64,000 nucleotides of DNA from CAZKFG01 sp964551985 (GCA_964551985.1 CAZKFG010000003.1:9736-73735); one strand, 5' to 3'; numbered from the stretch's first letter, positions 47,501 to 56,410 are shown. The notes: generated from the sequence alone by a model not told the origin. Made by a program: numbers and translations.

Positions 47501-48218
47501 GTCTGAGACAATTGCAGCTCGTGATGACATAATGATTTTTCTTATGCAAAAGGGTGTCGAGCCACTAACTTCTTTTAAAGTAATGGAAGACGTTAGAAAA
47601 GGTAAAGGCGTAAAGGATGAATACCAAAAGCAGATGCGCTCTAACAAAGTGCCTGAATGGTATATCGAATCTTGCAATAAAATAAAATATATGTTTCCTA
47701 AAGCTCACGCTGTTGCTTATGTTATGATGGCGTATCGCATAGCTTATTGCAAGGTTTATCATCCGGTAGAATTTTATGCAGCATATTTTAGTATTAGGGC
47801 GGATGATTTTGATGCTCAACTTGTTATGCAAGGGACTAGCTTCATTAAAAATTATATAAAACAGGTAGAAGATAAAGGTAAAGAAGCATCAGAAAAAGAA
47901 AAACGAATAGTTACAATATTAGAACTTGCTTATGAGATGCAAATGAGAGGGATTAATTTTAAGCATGTTGATGTATATAAATCTGATGCGACTAAGTTTT
48001 TGATATTTCCTGATGGAATTTTGCCACCACTTACAGCACTTGCCGGACTTGGTAAAAATGCAGCTGAAAATATTTGTAAAGCTAGGGAATGTAATCAGTT
48101 TATATCCAAAGATGATTTTAGACTAAAAACAGGTATATCAAAACCAGTGCTAGAGCTATTGACAAGTCAAGGCTGTCTAGACTCATTACCAGACAGCAAT
48201 CAAATAAGTTTATTTTAG
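44562..48218 (+). CDS. polC: DNA polymerase III alpha subunit PolC, lacking the internal exonuclease domain
   Basis: PolC is the replicative polymerase of Bacillota. The product is 1218 residues against about 1440 for B. subtilis. Visible are an N-terminal region, an OB fold (about residues 205-310), and a PHP domain starting at H323/H325 (HAHTKMSALDAV). Then come the zinc site (C693, C696, C718, C721), catalytic Asp residues in PDIDLNFSG (D747, D749), the palm and fingers, and a C-terminal clamp-binding QISLF. Canonical PolC has a roughly 200-residue 3'-5' exonuclease inserted in the PHP domain. Here E382 (GMEGYMVEA) is followed by H397 (SYHIVILAKN), with only 14 residues between, and no DxE exonuclease motif is found elsewhere in the protein. 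Confidence 0.96.
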   Translation: MFIDYCLFPQNDSCFEDYLANLDEKIDCTENVKVLKVNVSLKDNCWQIVAEKNNLSQEVLDDFSTFLCQKHSIDKVVFTFADENECLLEFIKSYLLKRIFENHQELCPVLQQSVWQLENNNLNIILDSKFFLERMKKKKIDNFLIDILKNDLNKEIAINFLVIEKTVEQQEQDFEQELEKELEQIQKEVCAVKKPVQDGLIYGKSFKGDPVKISSIQEEESKVIIQGNINKIDCRELRTGRIALKFSIADDTDGINAKIFFESKEQFNREASNIKEGLYVKISGYVQSDRFERNDLILTPKGIMLLQKQLRMDDAQEKRVEFHAHTKMSALDAVMGIKDYIKCAARWGHSAVTITDHGVVQAFPEAYDVAKKEKIKPIFGMEGYMVEANEEKSTSYHIVILAKNQKGLFNLYKLISLSHLKYFYKRPRIPRTLIEEYREGLILGSACEAGDLYQAFLNNQSEEQIEKIASFYDYLEIQPNGNNQFLIRQGKIGSEKELCEINKKIVQLGKKLGKPVIATCDVHFLNPEDEMYRRILQAGQGYSDADEQAPLFFRTTQEMLDEFSYLGEDCYDVVVTNTRKIAGLIDNIKPIPEELYSPQISGAADDVTNMSYSTAKRLYGENLPQIVVDRLKLELNSIVGNGFSELYLIAHKLVKKSLDDGYLVGSRGSVGSSFVATMMNITEVNPLQPHYRCAKCNYSEFITDGSYGSGFDLPDKACPHCSENLQKDGHDIPFAVFLGFHGDKVPDIDLNFSGEYQAQAHKYTEELFGRANVFRAGTISTIADKTAAGFAKKYYEERAVTVRNARIDCLIPGCTGVKRTTGQHPGGIMVVPRDMDVHYFTPVQRPADDSSSDTITTHFDYHSISDRLVKLDILGHDDPTVIKMLEDMIGLSAKDIPFGDEKTVSIFSSTEAIGLTPEQLGSSVATLGIPEFGTRFVRQMLEDTRPKCFSELVRISGYSHGTDVWIKNAQDLIKDGIAKVSETIAARDDIMIFLMQKGVEPLTSFKVMEDVRKGKGVKDEYQKQMRSNKVPEWYIESCNKIKYMFPKAHAVAYVMMAYRIAYCKVYHPVEFYAAYFSIRADDFDAQLVMQGTSFIKNYIKQVEDKGKEASEKEKRIVTILELAYEMQMRGINFKHVDVYKSDATKFLIFPDGILPPLTALAGLGKNAAENICKARECNQFISKDDFRLKTGISKPVLELLTSQGCLDSLPDSNQISLF

Positions 48219-48220
48219 CA

Positions 48221-48242
48221 AATACAAGTTTTTGCTTGTATT
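48221..48242 (+). terminator. Hairpin after polC, weak terminator
   Basis: AATACAAG (48221-48228) and CTTGTATT (48235-48242) form an 8-bp AT-rich stem with a TTTTTG loop. No U tract follows. The right arm overlaps the predicted -35 of the rimP promoter. Confidence 0.45.
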
Positions 48243-48264
48243 ATCGCAAAAAAAGTGTTATAAT
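48236..48264 (+). promoter_or_regulatory. Predicted promoter of the rimP-nusA-infB operon
   Basis: TTGTAT (48236-48241) and TATAAT (48259-48264) lie 17 bases apart. TGT before the -10 gives an extended -10 (TGTTATAAT). Transcription would begin near 48271, about 100 bases before the rimP start. Confidence 0.65.
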
Positions 48265-48291
48265 ATGAAAAGAATTTAAATTTTGCTTAGC

Positions 48292-48317
48292 AAAGAGTGG
48301 GTAAAAACCCACTCTTT
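48292..48317 (+). promoter_or_regulatory. Perfect hairpin in the rimP-nusA leader (candidate NusA-dependent attenuator)
   Basis: AAAGAGTGGGT (48292-48302) pairs perfectly with ACCCACTCTTT (48307-48317) around an AAAA loop. A weak U-rich tail (TTTCAGCTTATTTAT) follows. It lies about 20-45 bases after the predicted transcription start. B. subtilis nusA is reported to be autoregulated by a NusA-dependent terminator in its operon leader. The equivalent role here is inference. Confidence 0.6.
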
Positions 48318-48372
48318 CAGCTTATTTATAGTACTTGATAGATTTTAACGTATTTTGGAAGGAGAGTTTTTT

Positions 48373-48822
48373 CTGTCAAAAAAAGATGTAGAACAAAAAG
48401 TGGAGCAAATAGTTTTAGAGATTATTAAAGATTTGCAAATTGAATTGGTAGACGTTGAGTATGTTCGTGAAGGACAGTGGTATTTACGCATTTTTTTAGA
48501 TAAAGATGGTGGGATAGAAATTGATGACTGTCAAAGTATCAGTGAACGGATGACTGATATTTTAGACGAGCAAGATTTTATAAAAGAGAGCTATTATTTA
48601 GAAGTATCTTCACCCGGCTTAGATCGTAAGCTAAGAAAAGAGCGGGATTTTGTAAAACATAAAGGTCAGATAGTTGAAGTTAAAATAAGAAAAGAAAAAA
48701 ATATTTTAGTAGGTATTTTAGGCGATTTTTCCGATGAATTCATGGAATTTATTGTTGATGGTGAGCCAAAACAAGTAAATCGCAAAGACATAACATCAAT
48801 TAGACTACATTTAGATTTTTAA
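48373..48822 (+). CDS. rimP: Ribosome maturation factor RimP
   Basis: RimP assists 30S assembly. The product is 149 residues from a CTG start, with VEYVREGQWYLRIFLDKDGGIEIDDCQSISERM and YYLEVSSPGLDRKLRKERDF as family signatures. The only other in-frame candidate is TTG at 48355. That codon lies just before the strong site GGAAGGAGAG (48357-48366), has no ribosome site of its own, and would add six unlikely residues. The CTG lies 6-7 bases after this site. It is the first gene of the rimP-nusA-rnpM-ylxQ-infB operon. Confidence 0.9.
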   Translation: MSKKDVEQKVEQIVLEIIKDLQIELVDVEYVREGQWYLRIFLDKDGGIEIDDCQSISERMTDILDEQDFIKESYYLEVSSPGLDRKLRKERDFVKHKGQIVEVKIRKEKNILVGILGDFSDEFMEFIVDGEPKQVNRKDITSIRLHLDF

Positions 48823-48845
48823 ACGTAAAAATAGGAGGATATAAA

Positions 48846-49892
48846 GTGAATACAGAATTACTCAATGCCTTTAGTGAACTTGGCAGAGAAAAGGGGATTG
48901 TACCAGAAATACTATTTGATGCAGTAGAGGCGGCTTTAATAGCGGCATACAGGAAAAACTTTGGTTCTGCTCAAAACGTTCGTGTGGCACTTGATCGTAA
49001 AACAGGAAGCATGAAAGTTTATTCGAGAAAAATAGTCGTAGATAAGATAGATGATGCTTATTTAGAAATACTTTTAGATGACGCAAGAAAAATAGATCCG
49101 CGTTATCAGTTGCAAGATATTATAGAGACAGAAGTTACTCCAAGAAATTTTGGCAGAATTGCTGCTCAAACTGCAAAACAAGTAGTAGTACAAAGAATAC
49201 GCGAAATTGAACGTGGACTTGTATATGAGAAGTTTTCTAATCGTGAAAGTGATATTGTTACAGGCTTAATACAAAGAGTAGAAAATAAAAATGTTTATAT
49301 AGATTTAGGTAAAGCAGAAGCTATATTAGTACCAAATGAGCAAATAGAAGGCGAGATATATCGTCCGTTAGAGAGAATAAAAACATATATTATCGAAGTT
49401 AAAAAGACCAGCAAAGGTCCCCAGATAATGGTCTCTCGCACACACCCTGGATTGTTAAAGCGTCTTTTTGAATTAGAGGTTCCTGAAATTCACGATGGTT
49501 TGGTAGAGATAAAATCTGTTGCTAGAGAGCCTGGTATGCGTTCTAAAATATCAGTGTATTCAAAGGACGAAAATGTTGATCCTGTAGGTTCTTGTGTAGG
49601 ACATAAGGGTATGAGAGTACAGACTGTTGTCAACGAACTTCGTGGCGAGAAAATCGACATAGTAAAATATAGCACAGACCCTGCAGAATATGTAGCAAAT
49701 GCACTTAGTCCTGCAAAAGTGGTGCTTGTAGAGGCCAGTACTAATGAGAAGGTATGTCAGGTTGTAGTGCCGGAATATCAATTGTCTTTAGCAATAGGTA
49801 AAGAAGGTCAAAATGCCAGACTTGCTGCTAAATTAACTGGTTGGAAAATAGATATAAAAAGTGATAACAATGCTAGCATTGAGGAGGTATAA
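48846..49892 (+). CDS. nusA: Transcription termination/antitermination factor NusA
   Basis: NusA modulates pausing, termination and antitermination. The product is 348 residues, the short form without C-terminal acidic repeats, as in Bacillota. It has an N-terminal RNAP-binding domain, an S1 domain (about residues 130-200), and two KH domains (VGHKGMRVQTVVNELRGEKIDI and LAIGKEGQNARLAAKLTGWKIDI). The start is GTG with AGGAGGATA upstream. Confidence 0.98.
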   Translation: MNTELLNAFSELGREKGIVPEILFDAVEAALIAAYRKNFGSAQNVRVALDRKTGSMKVYSRKIVVDKIDDAYLEILLDDARKIDPRYQLQDIIETEVTPRNFGRIAAQTAKQVVVQRIREIERGLVYEKFSNRESDIVTGLIQRVENKNVYIDLGKAEAILVPNEQIEGEIYRPLERIKTYIIEVKKTSKGPQIMVSRTHPGLLKRLFELEVPEIHDGLVEIKSVAREPGMRSKISVYSKDENVDPVGSCVGHKGMRVQTVVNELRGEKIDIVKYSTDPAEYVANALSPAKVVLVEASTNEKVCQVVVPEYQLSLAIGKEGQNARLAAKLTGWKIDIKSDNNASIEEV

Positions 49893-49900
49893 GAAATTGT

Positions 49901-50164
49901 ATGAAAGTAAAAAAAACACCTCAAAGAATGTGTGTTGGTTGTCAACAAATGAAATCAAAAAAGGAATTGCTCAGAATTGTCAGAACACCTGAAGGTGAAA
50001 TAACAATAGATAAAACTGGCAAAAAATCTGGTCGTGGTGCTTATGTTTGTGCTGATGAAGCGTGTATTAACAAGGCATACAAAGAAAAGCGATTGGAAAA
50101 AGCACTTGAAAAAAGCATCGATGGTGAAATATACAAAAATTTGCTTGGTGATTTAGCAAAATGA
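49901..50164 (+). CDS. rnpM: RNase P modulator RnpM (YlxR)
   Basis: Small RNA-binding protein of 87 residues. The YlxR motif is complete (PQRMCVGCQQMKSKKELLRIVRTPEG, GRGAYVCADEACI). The B. subtilis homologue was reported to bind RNase P RNA and modulate it. It overlaps ylxQ by 4 bases (ATGA). Conserved position between nusA and ylxQ. Confidence 0.94.
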   Translation: MKVKKTPQRMCVGCQQMKSKKELLRIVRTPEGEITIDKTGKKSGRGAYVCADEACINKAYKEKRLEKALEKSIDGEIYKNLLGDLAK

Positions 50165-50463
50165 GTAAAATAGAATTTGCCTTAGGGTTGGCACAAAAAG
50201 CAGGAAAGCTTGCTACTGGTGATACAGCAGTAAGTTTTGCAGTCAAATCTGGTAGAGCATATTTAATTTTAGTAGCACAAGATGCGTCTTCAAACTCACA
50301 AAAATATGTAACAGATATGGCAAAAAATAATGATACACCTGTTGTGGTGTGTTTGAGTAAAGATAGATTAGGACAAGCTATTGGTAAGGCACAACGAACA
50401 GCTGTGGCAATCTTAGATAAGAACTTTGCCCAGATGGTGCGAAAGAGTTTGGAGCAAGAATAA
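50161..50463 (+). CDS. ylxQ: L7Ae-family RNA-binding protein YlxQ
   Basis: The product is 100 residues with an L7Ae/L30e fold pattern (GLAQKAGKLATGDTAVSFAVKSGRAYLILVAQDASSNSQK, then TPVVVCLSKDRLGQAIGKA). The family binds kink-turn RNA, and its cellular role is uncertain. It is coupled to rnpM and followed by infB after 19 bases. Confidence 0.92.
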   Translation: MSKIEFALGLAQKAGKLATGDTAVSFAVKSGRAYLILVAQDASSNSQKYVTDMAKNNDTPVVVCLSKDRLGQAIGKAQRTAVAILDKNFAQMVRKSLEQE

Positions 50464-50482
50464 AAGTTTTGGAGGTGGATAG

Positions 50483-53254
50483 ATGCCTAAGCACAGAATA
50501 TTTGAACTAGCTAAAGAATTTGATACTACAAGTAAGGTTGTTTTGGATATATTAACTAGAAATAATATTGAAGTTAAAAATCACATGAGTAGTGTGGATG
50601 ACAATGTAAAAGATTTAATTGGTAAGACTTTTGCCCGTAAAGCGGCTGAAGTAGAAAAGCCAAAAACAATTGAGGTAAGACAACCACAAAAAGAAGTTAA
50701 AGTAGTAGATACAAAAAAAGTAACTGAACAGGTGAAAAAAGAGGCGGAACCAGTAAAGAATACGCCAGAAAAAATAGTTTTTACACCTAGTCCTGTAAAG
50801 AAAAGTTATAATGATAGGCAATTTGCACATAAGCCAAATAGCTATCAAAATAATAATGCAAAAAAAGATTTTGCCGATAAACCAAGATATGAGCAAAATG
50901 CTAATAGAAATTTTCAATCAAACCAACAAAGACCACAGCAAACAAACAATCAAGGAAATGCGCAAAGACCGTTGTTTCAACCTAATCAGCAAAGGCCGCA
51001 ACAACATAACAATCAAGGAAATGCACAAAGACCTCCTTATCAACCAAATCAACAAAGACCGCAACAATACAACAATCAAGGTAATACGCAAAAATCTCCT
51101 TATCAACAAAACCAACAAAGACCACAACAAAATAACAATCAAGGTAGTGTGCAAAGACCTCCTTATCAACAAAACCAACAAAGACCGCAACAGTATAATA
51201 ATCAAGGTAATGCGCAAAGATCTCCTTATCAAAATAATCCAAACAATCAAAATAGACCAAACTATGCACCAAGAAAAGATTTTTCAGCTTCTGCTAGACC
51301 AGTAGCAAATGATAACAAAAGAGTGTTTGTGCCTGATACAAAACCACCAGAAGTTCAACAAAACAAATTTTTTAATCCACAAAAAAAGAAACAAAAAGGT
51401 TTTGACAAAAAATTTGATAAAGAGAAAACAGATAATTTAAACAAAAACAAAAATGCAGGAAAACCTAGTCGTGCCGGTGCTTTTATAATGCCGACGGTTA
51501 ACAAACACAAACCTACAAGCATAGAAATACCGGAATCTATTTCGGTAAAAGATTTTGCGGAAATAACAAAAAGAGAAGTAGCAGAAGTCATTAAAGCACT
51601 TATGCACCTTGGTGTTATGGCTACAATTAATCAAGAGATAGATTTTGATACAGCAAGTTTGGTTGGCGGTGAATTTAATGTAGAAGTAATTGCATTACCA
51701 CCTGAACAAGATCCAACTGAAATACCAGAAATTGAAGATGACCTTAAAAAACATGTTCACAGAGCGCCTGTTGTTACAATAATGGGTCATGTTGACCATG
51801 GTAAAACTTCTTTACTTGATACGATAAGAAAAACAAATGTTACAGCTCGTGAAGCTGGTGGTATTACTCAACATATTGGTGCTTATCAAGTACATTATCA
51901 AGGTAAAAAGATAGTATTTTTAGATACTCCTGGTCATGAAGCATTTACTTCTATGCGTGCTAGAGGTGCGAAAGTTACTGATATTGCGATATTAGTTGTT
52001 GCTGCAGATGATGGTGTTATGCCACAAACAATAGAAGCTATCAACCATGCTAAATCAGCAGAAGTACCTATTATTGTTGCGATAAATAAAATTGATAAAC
52101 CAAATGCTCAGCCTGATAAAGTAAAACAACAATTGTCAGAGCATGGGCTATTAGCTGAAGACTGGGGCGGACAGACCATAATGGTTCCAGTTTCTGCACA
52201 TAAAAAAATCGGACTTACAGATTTATTAGAGATGATTTTACTTGTTGCAGAAATGCAAGAACTTACTGCAAATCCTACAATTCCAGCGCAAGGCACTATT
52301 ATCGAAGCACAACTTGACAAAGGCAAAGGGCCTGTTGCTACAGTTTTGGTGCAAAAAGGAACGCTACGTGTTGGCGATACAATATTGGCTGGTACTGCAT
52401 ACGGTAAAGTACGGGCAATGTCTAATGAACGTGGTGAACTACTTAAAAAAGCAGGTCCGTCCACACCTGTTGAATTGCTTGGCTTGTCAGGAGTTCCTAT
52501 GGCAGGTGACATTTTAAATGTTACTGATGAGAAAGTTGCTCGTAGTATTTCAGAAAAACGACTAGCAAGACAAAAGACAGAGGAATTACAAAATAGTAGT
52601 AAAGTATCATTGGATGATATTTTCAGACAAATACAAGATGGTAAATTAAAAGAACTTAAAATTGTTGTTAAAGCAGACGTTCAAGGTACAATTGAAGCTT
52701 TGCGTCAATCTTTAGAAAATATCAAAAATGAAGAAGTAAAAGTAGTAGTTGTGCACTCTGGTGTTGGTGCAATAAATGACACTGATGTTATGTTGGCATC
52801 AGCCTCTAATGCACTTATTATTGGCTTTAATGTTCGTCCTGACGCAAATGCTAGAAAAACTGCCGAAAACGAAAAAGTAGACATTAGAATGTATCGTGTA
52901 ATATATGATGCTATAAATGATGTTGAAGCTGCTATAAAAGGTATGCTCGCACCAAAATATAAAGAAGTCATACAAGGCCGAGTAGAAATAAGACAAGTAA
53001 TTACAATCTCTAAGATGCTAATTGCAGGCTGTTATGTTCTTGAAGGTAAAATAACACGTACAAGCAAGGTGCGTTTATTGAGAGACAACATTATTGTCTA
53101 TGAAGGTGAGCTGGAATCTTTACGCCGTTTTAAAGACGATGTTAAAGAAGTAGCAGCAGGCTATGAATGTGGACTTACACTAGATAAGTTCCGCGATGTT
53201 AAAGAAGGCGATATTGTCGAAGCTTATATTATGGAAGAAATAAAGCAAGACTAG
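50483..53254 (+). CDS. infB: Translation initiation factor IF-2
   Basis: IF-2 is the GTPase that brings fMet-tRNA to the 30S subunit. The product is 923 residues. It has an IF2_N domain at the start ([21 protein letters not shown]), a disordered region with five 21-residue Asn/Gln/Pro-rich repeats (residues 150-254), and a second IF2_N domain (about 350-400). The G domain has [12 protein letters not shown] (about residue 434), DTPGHEAF and NKIDKP. Domains II-IV follow to the end. RBS TTGGAGGTGGA. Confidence 0.98.
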   Translation: MPKHRIFELAKEFDTTSKVVLDILTRNNIEVKNHMSSVDDNVKDLIGKTFARKAAEVEKPKTIEVRQPQKEVKVVDTKKVTEQVKKEAEPVKNTPEKIVFTPSPVKKSYNDRQFAHKPNSYQNNNAKKDFADKPRYEQNANRNFQSNQQRPQQTNNQGNAQRPLFQPNQQRPQQHNNQGNAQRPPYQPNQQRPQQYNNQGNTQKSPYQQNQQRPQQNNNQGSVQRPPYQQNQQRPQQYNNQGNAQRSPYQNNPNNQNRPNYAPRKDFSASARPVANDNKRVFVPDTKPPEVQQNKFFNPQKKKQKGFDKKFDKEKTDNLNKNKNAGKPSRAGAFIMPTVNKHKPTSIEIPESISVKDFAEITKREVAEVIKALMHLGVMATINQEIDFDTASLVGGEFNVEVIALPPEQDPTEIPEIEDDLKKHVHRAPVVTIMGHVDHGKTSLLDTIRKTNVTAREAGGITQHIGAYQVHYQGKKIVFLDTPGHEAFTSMRARGAKVTDIAILVVAADDGVMPQTIEAINHAKSAEVPIIVAINKIDKPNAQPDKVKQQLSEHGLLAEDWGGQTIMVPVSAHKKIGLTDLLEMILLVAEMQELTANPTIPAQGTIIEAQLDKGKGPVATVLVQKGTLRVGDTILAGTAYGKVRAMSNERGELLKKAGPSTPVELLGLSGVPMAGDILNVTDEKVARSISEKRLARQKTEELQNSSKVSLDDIFRQIQDGKLKELKIVVKADVQGTIEALRQSLENIKNEEVKVVVVHSGVGAINDTDVMLASASNALIIGFNVRPDANARKTAENEKVDIRMYRVIYDAINDVEAAIKGMLAPKYKEVIQGRVEIRQVITISKMLIAGCYVLEGKITRTSKVRLLRDNIIVYEGELESLRRFKDDVKEVAAGYECGLTLDKFRDVKEGDIVEAYIMEEIKQD
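50930..51244 (+). repeat. Five tandem 63-base repeats inside infB
   Basis: Units begin at 50930, 50993, 51056, 51119 and 51182, each starting with an RPQQ codon block. Each encodes the 21-residue consensus RPQQxNNQGNxQRxPYQxNQQ. Near identity between copies shows recent expansion or homogenisation. The repeats lie in the disordered linker before the second IF2_N domain. Confidence 0.95.
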
Positions 53255-53273
53255 CCAAATTAGGAGGTGACTT

Positions 53274-53615
53274 ATGGCGCAGGTAAGAGTTGAAAAAGTG
53301 CAAGAGATGATAAAGCAAGAGGTTAGCAATATTGTATTAAACGAAATAAAAGACCCGCGTGTAAAATTTGTCACTATTACTGCAGTACAAGTTACCAATG
53401 ATTTACAAAATGCTAAAATATATGTTAGCTTATATGGAAAAGAAGAAGAAAAACAAGATTGCTTAAAAGGACTCAGTAGTGCATTAGGATTTATACGCAA
53501 ACAAATCGGACAAAGAATACGACTTAGAGTTACACCAGAACTTAGCATTCACGAAGATAAATCTTTAGAATACAGTGAACATATACAAAAGCTTTTGATT
53601 AAAATACAAGAATAA
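53274..53615 (+). CDS. rbfA: Ribosome-binding factor A
   Basis: RbfA helps 16S rRNA 5' end maturation. The product is 113 residues, the short form. Signatures are VRVEKVQEMIKQEVSNIVLNEIKDPRV, VTNDLQNAKIYVSLYG and LGFIRKQIGQRIRLRVTPEL. RBS TAGGAGGTGAC. B. subtilis has ylxP between infB and rbfA, which is absent here. Confidence 0.97.
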   Translation: MAQVRVEKVQEMIKQEVSNIVLNEIKDPRVKFVTITAVQVTNDLQNAKIYVSLYGKEEEKQDCLKGLSSALGFIRKQIGQRIRLRVTPELSIHEDKSLEYSEHIQKLLIKIQE

Positions 53616-53631
53616 TATCAAAGGTAGAACT

Positions 53632-54585
53632 ATGAAAGATTGTAATATAAAAGAAACGGTTGACTTTATTAAAAAAACAGATAGTTTTATTTTAACTACA
53701 CATATTAACCCTGATGCAGATGCAGTAGGCTCACTTTTGTCTTTAGGGCTTACACTAGATAAACTAGGTAAAAAAGTACAAATGTTTATTGATGATGAAA
53801 TTCCTGTACAGTTGTCTTTTTTGCCTAGTATTGAGAAAGTGCAAAAACCATCTAGTGAAAAACTAAACATTGCTGATACTTTAATAATATTAGACTCTAG
53901 TGATGTAGAGAGAGTGGGAAATGTAATAAACTGTGTTCAAGTTCAAAATGTTTTTAACATAGATCATCACATTTCTAATAATGGTGGATTTGATTTTAGA
54001 TGTTTAGACACAAAAGCTACAGCAACTTGTCAAATGCTTTTTGAACTACTGCAAGAATTAGGTTTGCATATTGATGAAGATATTGCAACTTGCATTTATG
54101 CAGGTCTTGCTTCAGATTGCGGCTTTTTTCGCTATGCTAATACGACAGAAAAAACCTTTTTAATCGCAGCAAAACTAATTGATTTAGGTGTTAAGCCTAG
54201 CTTGGTTTCTGACAACCTAGAATTGCAAACAGTACATGAATTACAAATATTACCAAAAATCTTGCAAACATTAGAGTTTCATTTTGACAATAGGTTAGCT
54301 AGTATAGATATACCACTTGATTTATACCAACCTGGCATGGAAACAGATGCTTTTATGAAATATCCTCGTTACATTGCAGGGGTAGAAGTTGCTTTAATGT
54401 TTAAAAGTATAAGTGAGAACGTAACCAAAATAAGTATGAGGTCTAAAATAATGGACGTAAGTAAAATAGCACTTAGTTTTGGTGGCGGCGGACATATCAA
54501 TGCAGCAGGTTGTACAGTAAAAGCAAACCTACAAGAAGCAAAAAAAATAATACTCAAAATATTACAAGAACAATTGGGAAAATAA
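53632..54585 (+). CDS. nrnA: DHH-family oligoribonuclease/pAp phosphatase NrnA
   Basis: The product is 317 residues with DHH phosphoesterase motifs: THINPDADAVGS (motif I), LDSSDVERVG (II), NIDHHISN (III, the DHH) and the DHHA1 domain with FGGGGHINAAG. The family degrades nanoRNA and 3',5'-pAp. Location between rbfA and truB is common in Clostridia and Negativicutes. Confidence 0.95.
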   Translation: MKDCNIKETVDFIKKTDSFILTTHINPDADAVGSLLSLGLTLDKLGKKVQMFIDDEIPVQLSFLPSIEKVQKPSSEKLNIADTLIILDSSDVERVGNVINCVQVQNVFNIDHHISNNGGFDFRCLDTKATATCQMLFELLQELGLHIDEDIATCIYAGLASDCGFFRYANTTEKTFLIAAKLIDLGVKPSLVSDNLELQTVHELQILPKILQTLEFHFDNRLASIDIPLDLYQPGMETDAFMKYPRYIAGVEVALMFKSISENVTKISMRSKIMDVSKIALSFGGGGHINAAGCTVKANLQEAKKIILKILQEQLGK

Positions 54586-54590
54586 ACTAT

Positions 54591-55448
54591 ATGATAACAG
54601 GCATTTTAAATGTTTTAAAATTACCACAAATGACTTCGCACGATGTAATTTACTTTGTACGCAGAGTAACAGGAGAGAAAAAAGTAGGGCATTTAGGTAC
54701 GCTTGATCCTGATGCTGCTGGCGTACTGCCTGTATTTATTGGTCAAGCAACAAAGCTTATTGAGTATAGCGATAGTTTAAATAAAACTTATAAAGCACAA
54801 ATATTGCTAGGTAAAAAAACAGATACAGGTGATGATAGCGGAACTGTTATTAAAACTGATTTGGTACCTTATTTAGATTTTGCTAAAATTCAGAATGTTT
54901 TAAATGAGTTTTTAGGTCAAACAACTCAGATTCCACCAATGTATAGTGCTTTAAAATATAATGGAAAAAAACTTTACCAACTGGCAAGACAAGGACAAAC
55001 TGTTGAAAGAAAAGAACGCATTATCAATATAGATAAGATAAAGTTGCACAATATAAATGGTGATAAGTTGTTGATAGAAGTGACTTGCTCTAAAGGAACT
55101 TATATTCGTACACTAATAGAAGATATAGCAGAAAAATTAGGCACTTGTGGTACTATGACTTTTTTGCTTAGAACTGCATCTAGTGTTTTTACGATAGAGA
55201 ATTCTGCTACTTTAGAGCAACTACAAGAAGACTATACAAAATACTTACTGCCTGCAGATTTTAGCATACAACACCTACCACAACTTATTGTTACGGATAA
55301 TCAAGCACTTCGCTTAACGCAGGGAGTAAAGACAACTATTGCAAATCAAGTGCAAGGTTTAGCCAGAATTTATGACAACAATAATAAGTTTTATGGTATA
55401 GGTATATCTGATGGACATATGGTTAAACCGGAAAAAATTTTTGCCTAA
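54591..55448 (+). CDS. truB: tRNA pseudouridine(55) synthase TruB
   Basis: Makes pseudouridine 55 in the T loop of tRNAs. The product is 285 residues. The N-terminus ITGILNVLKLPQMTSHDVI and the catalytic Asp in GHLGTLDPDAAGVLPV are typical, followed by PPMYSALKYNGKKLYQLARQG and a C-terminal PUA-like part. The ATG at 54591 is the family start. A longer in-frame start would run into nrnA. The ribosome site is weak. Confidence 0.96.
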   Translation: MITGILNVLKLPQMTSHDVIYFVRRVTGEKKVGHLGTLDPDAAGVLPVFIGQATKLIEYSDSLNKTYKAQILLGKKTDTGDDSGTVIKTDLVPYLDFAKIQNVLNEFLGQTTQIPPMYSALKYNGKKLYQLARQGQTVERKERIINIDKIKLHNINGDKLLIEVTCSKGTYIRTLIEDIAEKLGTCGTMTFLLRTASSVFTIENSATLEQLQEDYTKYLLPADFSIQHLPQLIVTDNQALRLTQGVKTTIANQVQGLARIYDNNNKFYGIGISDGHMVKPEKIFA

Positions 55449-55469
55449 TTTTTCAATGGAGATAAAAAA

Positions 55470-56405
55470 TTGCAAGTAATAGAAAATTTTCAAGATGTAA
55501 AACAATTGTATAATGGTTGCGTAATTGCTTTAGGTACTTTTGATGGTATACATCTTGGTCATAAAGATATAGTTTCTTGTGCTAAAGAATATGCAAAAGA
55601 ACATAAAATAAAATCAGTAGTTTTTTCTTTTAGTAATCATCCACTGGATTTTATTGCACCAGAAAAAGCACCGCTTAGAATTTGCTCAGAGCAAACAAAA
55701 AAACATTTATTGAATGAGCTCGGTATTGATTTATTGTTTAATATGCACTTTGATTACAATTTTGCAAAAGTTAGCTCGGAAGAATTTATTGCTAATTTAA
55801 AAACATTTTTCAATCCAAGTTGTTTGGTTATTGGTGACAATTATTCATATGGTTATCTTGGTGCAGGTACTGCGCAAACGCTTGTGGATGATGGTAAAAA
55901 GCATGGTTTTGAAGTAGTTGTAAGAAGTTTGGTTAAATTAGATGATATAATTGTCAGTAGTACAAATATTCGTAAATATATAACCAAAGGTGATGTGCAA
56001 ATTACAAACAGACTTTTGGGACACAGGTATTGTATTGATGGAAAAGTAATCCATGGTTTTAATCGCGGTGCAAAAATGGGTTTTGCCACAGCAAATGTTG
56101 AAACTGATTGTAAAAGTCAAATTATTCTTGGTGATGGAGTATATTTAGCTAAAGTTAATATTGATAATAAGCAACTTAATGCCATTGTCAATATCGGTAA
56201 AAATCCTACTTTTGCTCTTGAAAAAAGGCAAATAGAAGTACATATTCTTGATTTTTCTGAAAACATTTATGGTAAAGCAATAAACGTTAGTTTTATTAAA
56301 AAAATTCGTGACGAACAGAAATTTAATAATGAACAGGAACTTATAAAAACAGTAACAAATGACATAAAAACAGCTAAAGATTTTTTTGGAAATACATCAT
56401 TATGA
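55470..56405 (+). CDS. ribF: Bifunctional riboflavin kinase/FAD synthetase
   Basis: Converts riboflavin to FMN and FMN to FAD. The product is 311 residues. The N-terminal FAD synthetase domain has ALGTFDGIHLGHKDIV and later VSSTNIRKYI. The C-terminal riboflavin kinase domain has GRVIHG-like GKVIHGFNRGAKMGFATANV and VNIGKNPTF. The start is TTG after TGGAGATAAA. Synteny truB-ribF-rpsO holds. Confidence 0.97.
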   Translation: MQVIENFQDVKQLYNGCVIALGTFDGIHLGHKDIVSCAKEYAKEHKIKSVVFSFSNHPLDFIAPEKAPLRICSEQTKKHLLNELGIDLLFNMHFDYNFAKVSSEEFIANLKTFFNPSCLVIGDNYSYGYLGAGTAQTLVDDGKKHGFEVVVRSLVKLDDIIVSSTNIRKYITKGDVQITNRLLGHRYCIDGKVIHGFNRGAKMGFATANVETDCKSQIILGDGVYLAKVNIDNKQLNAIVNIGKNPTFALEKRQIEVHILDFSENIYGKAINVSFIKKIRDEQKFNNEQELIKTVTNDIKTAKDFFGNTSL

Positions 56406-56410
56406 TATTT

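Noticed and set aside
50865..50885. GCCGATAA, like a sigma-28 -10 element, in the early part of infB
   Set aside because: It is inside a coding repeat-rich region, has no matching TAAA-type -35 at the right distance, and no motility gene follows.
50811..51305. Long open frames on both strands across the infB repeats
   Set aside because: They are shadows of the Asn/Gln/Pro repeat codons. No ribosome sites or family motifs are present.
54510..54590. TruB start inside nrnA at 54510
   Set aside because: It adds a basic segment absent from the family and overlaps the nrnA C-terminus. The conserved start is ATG 54591.
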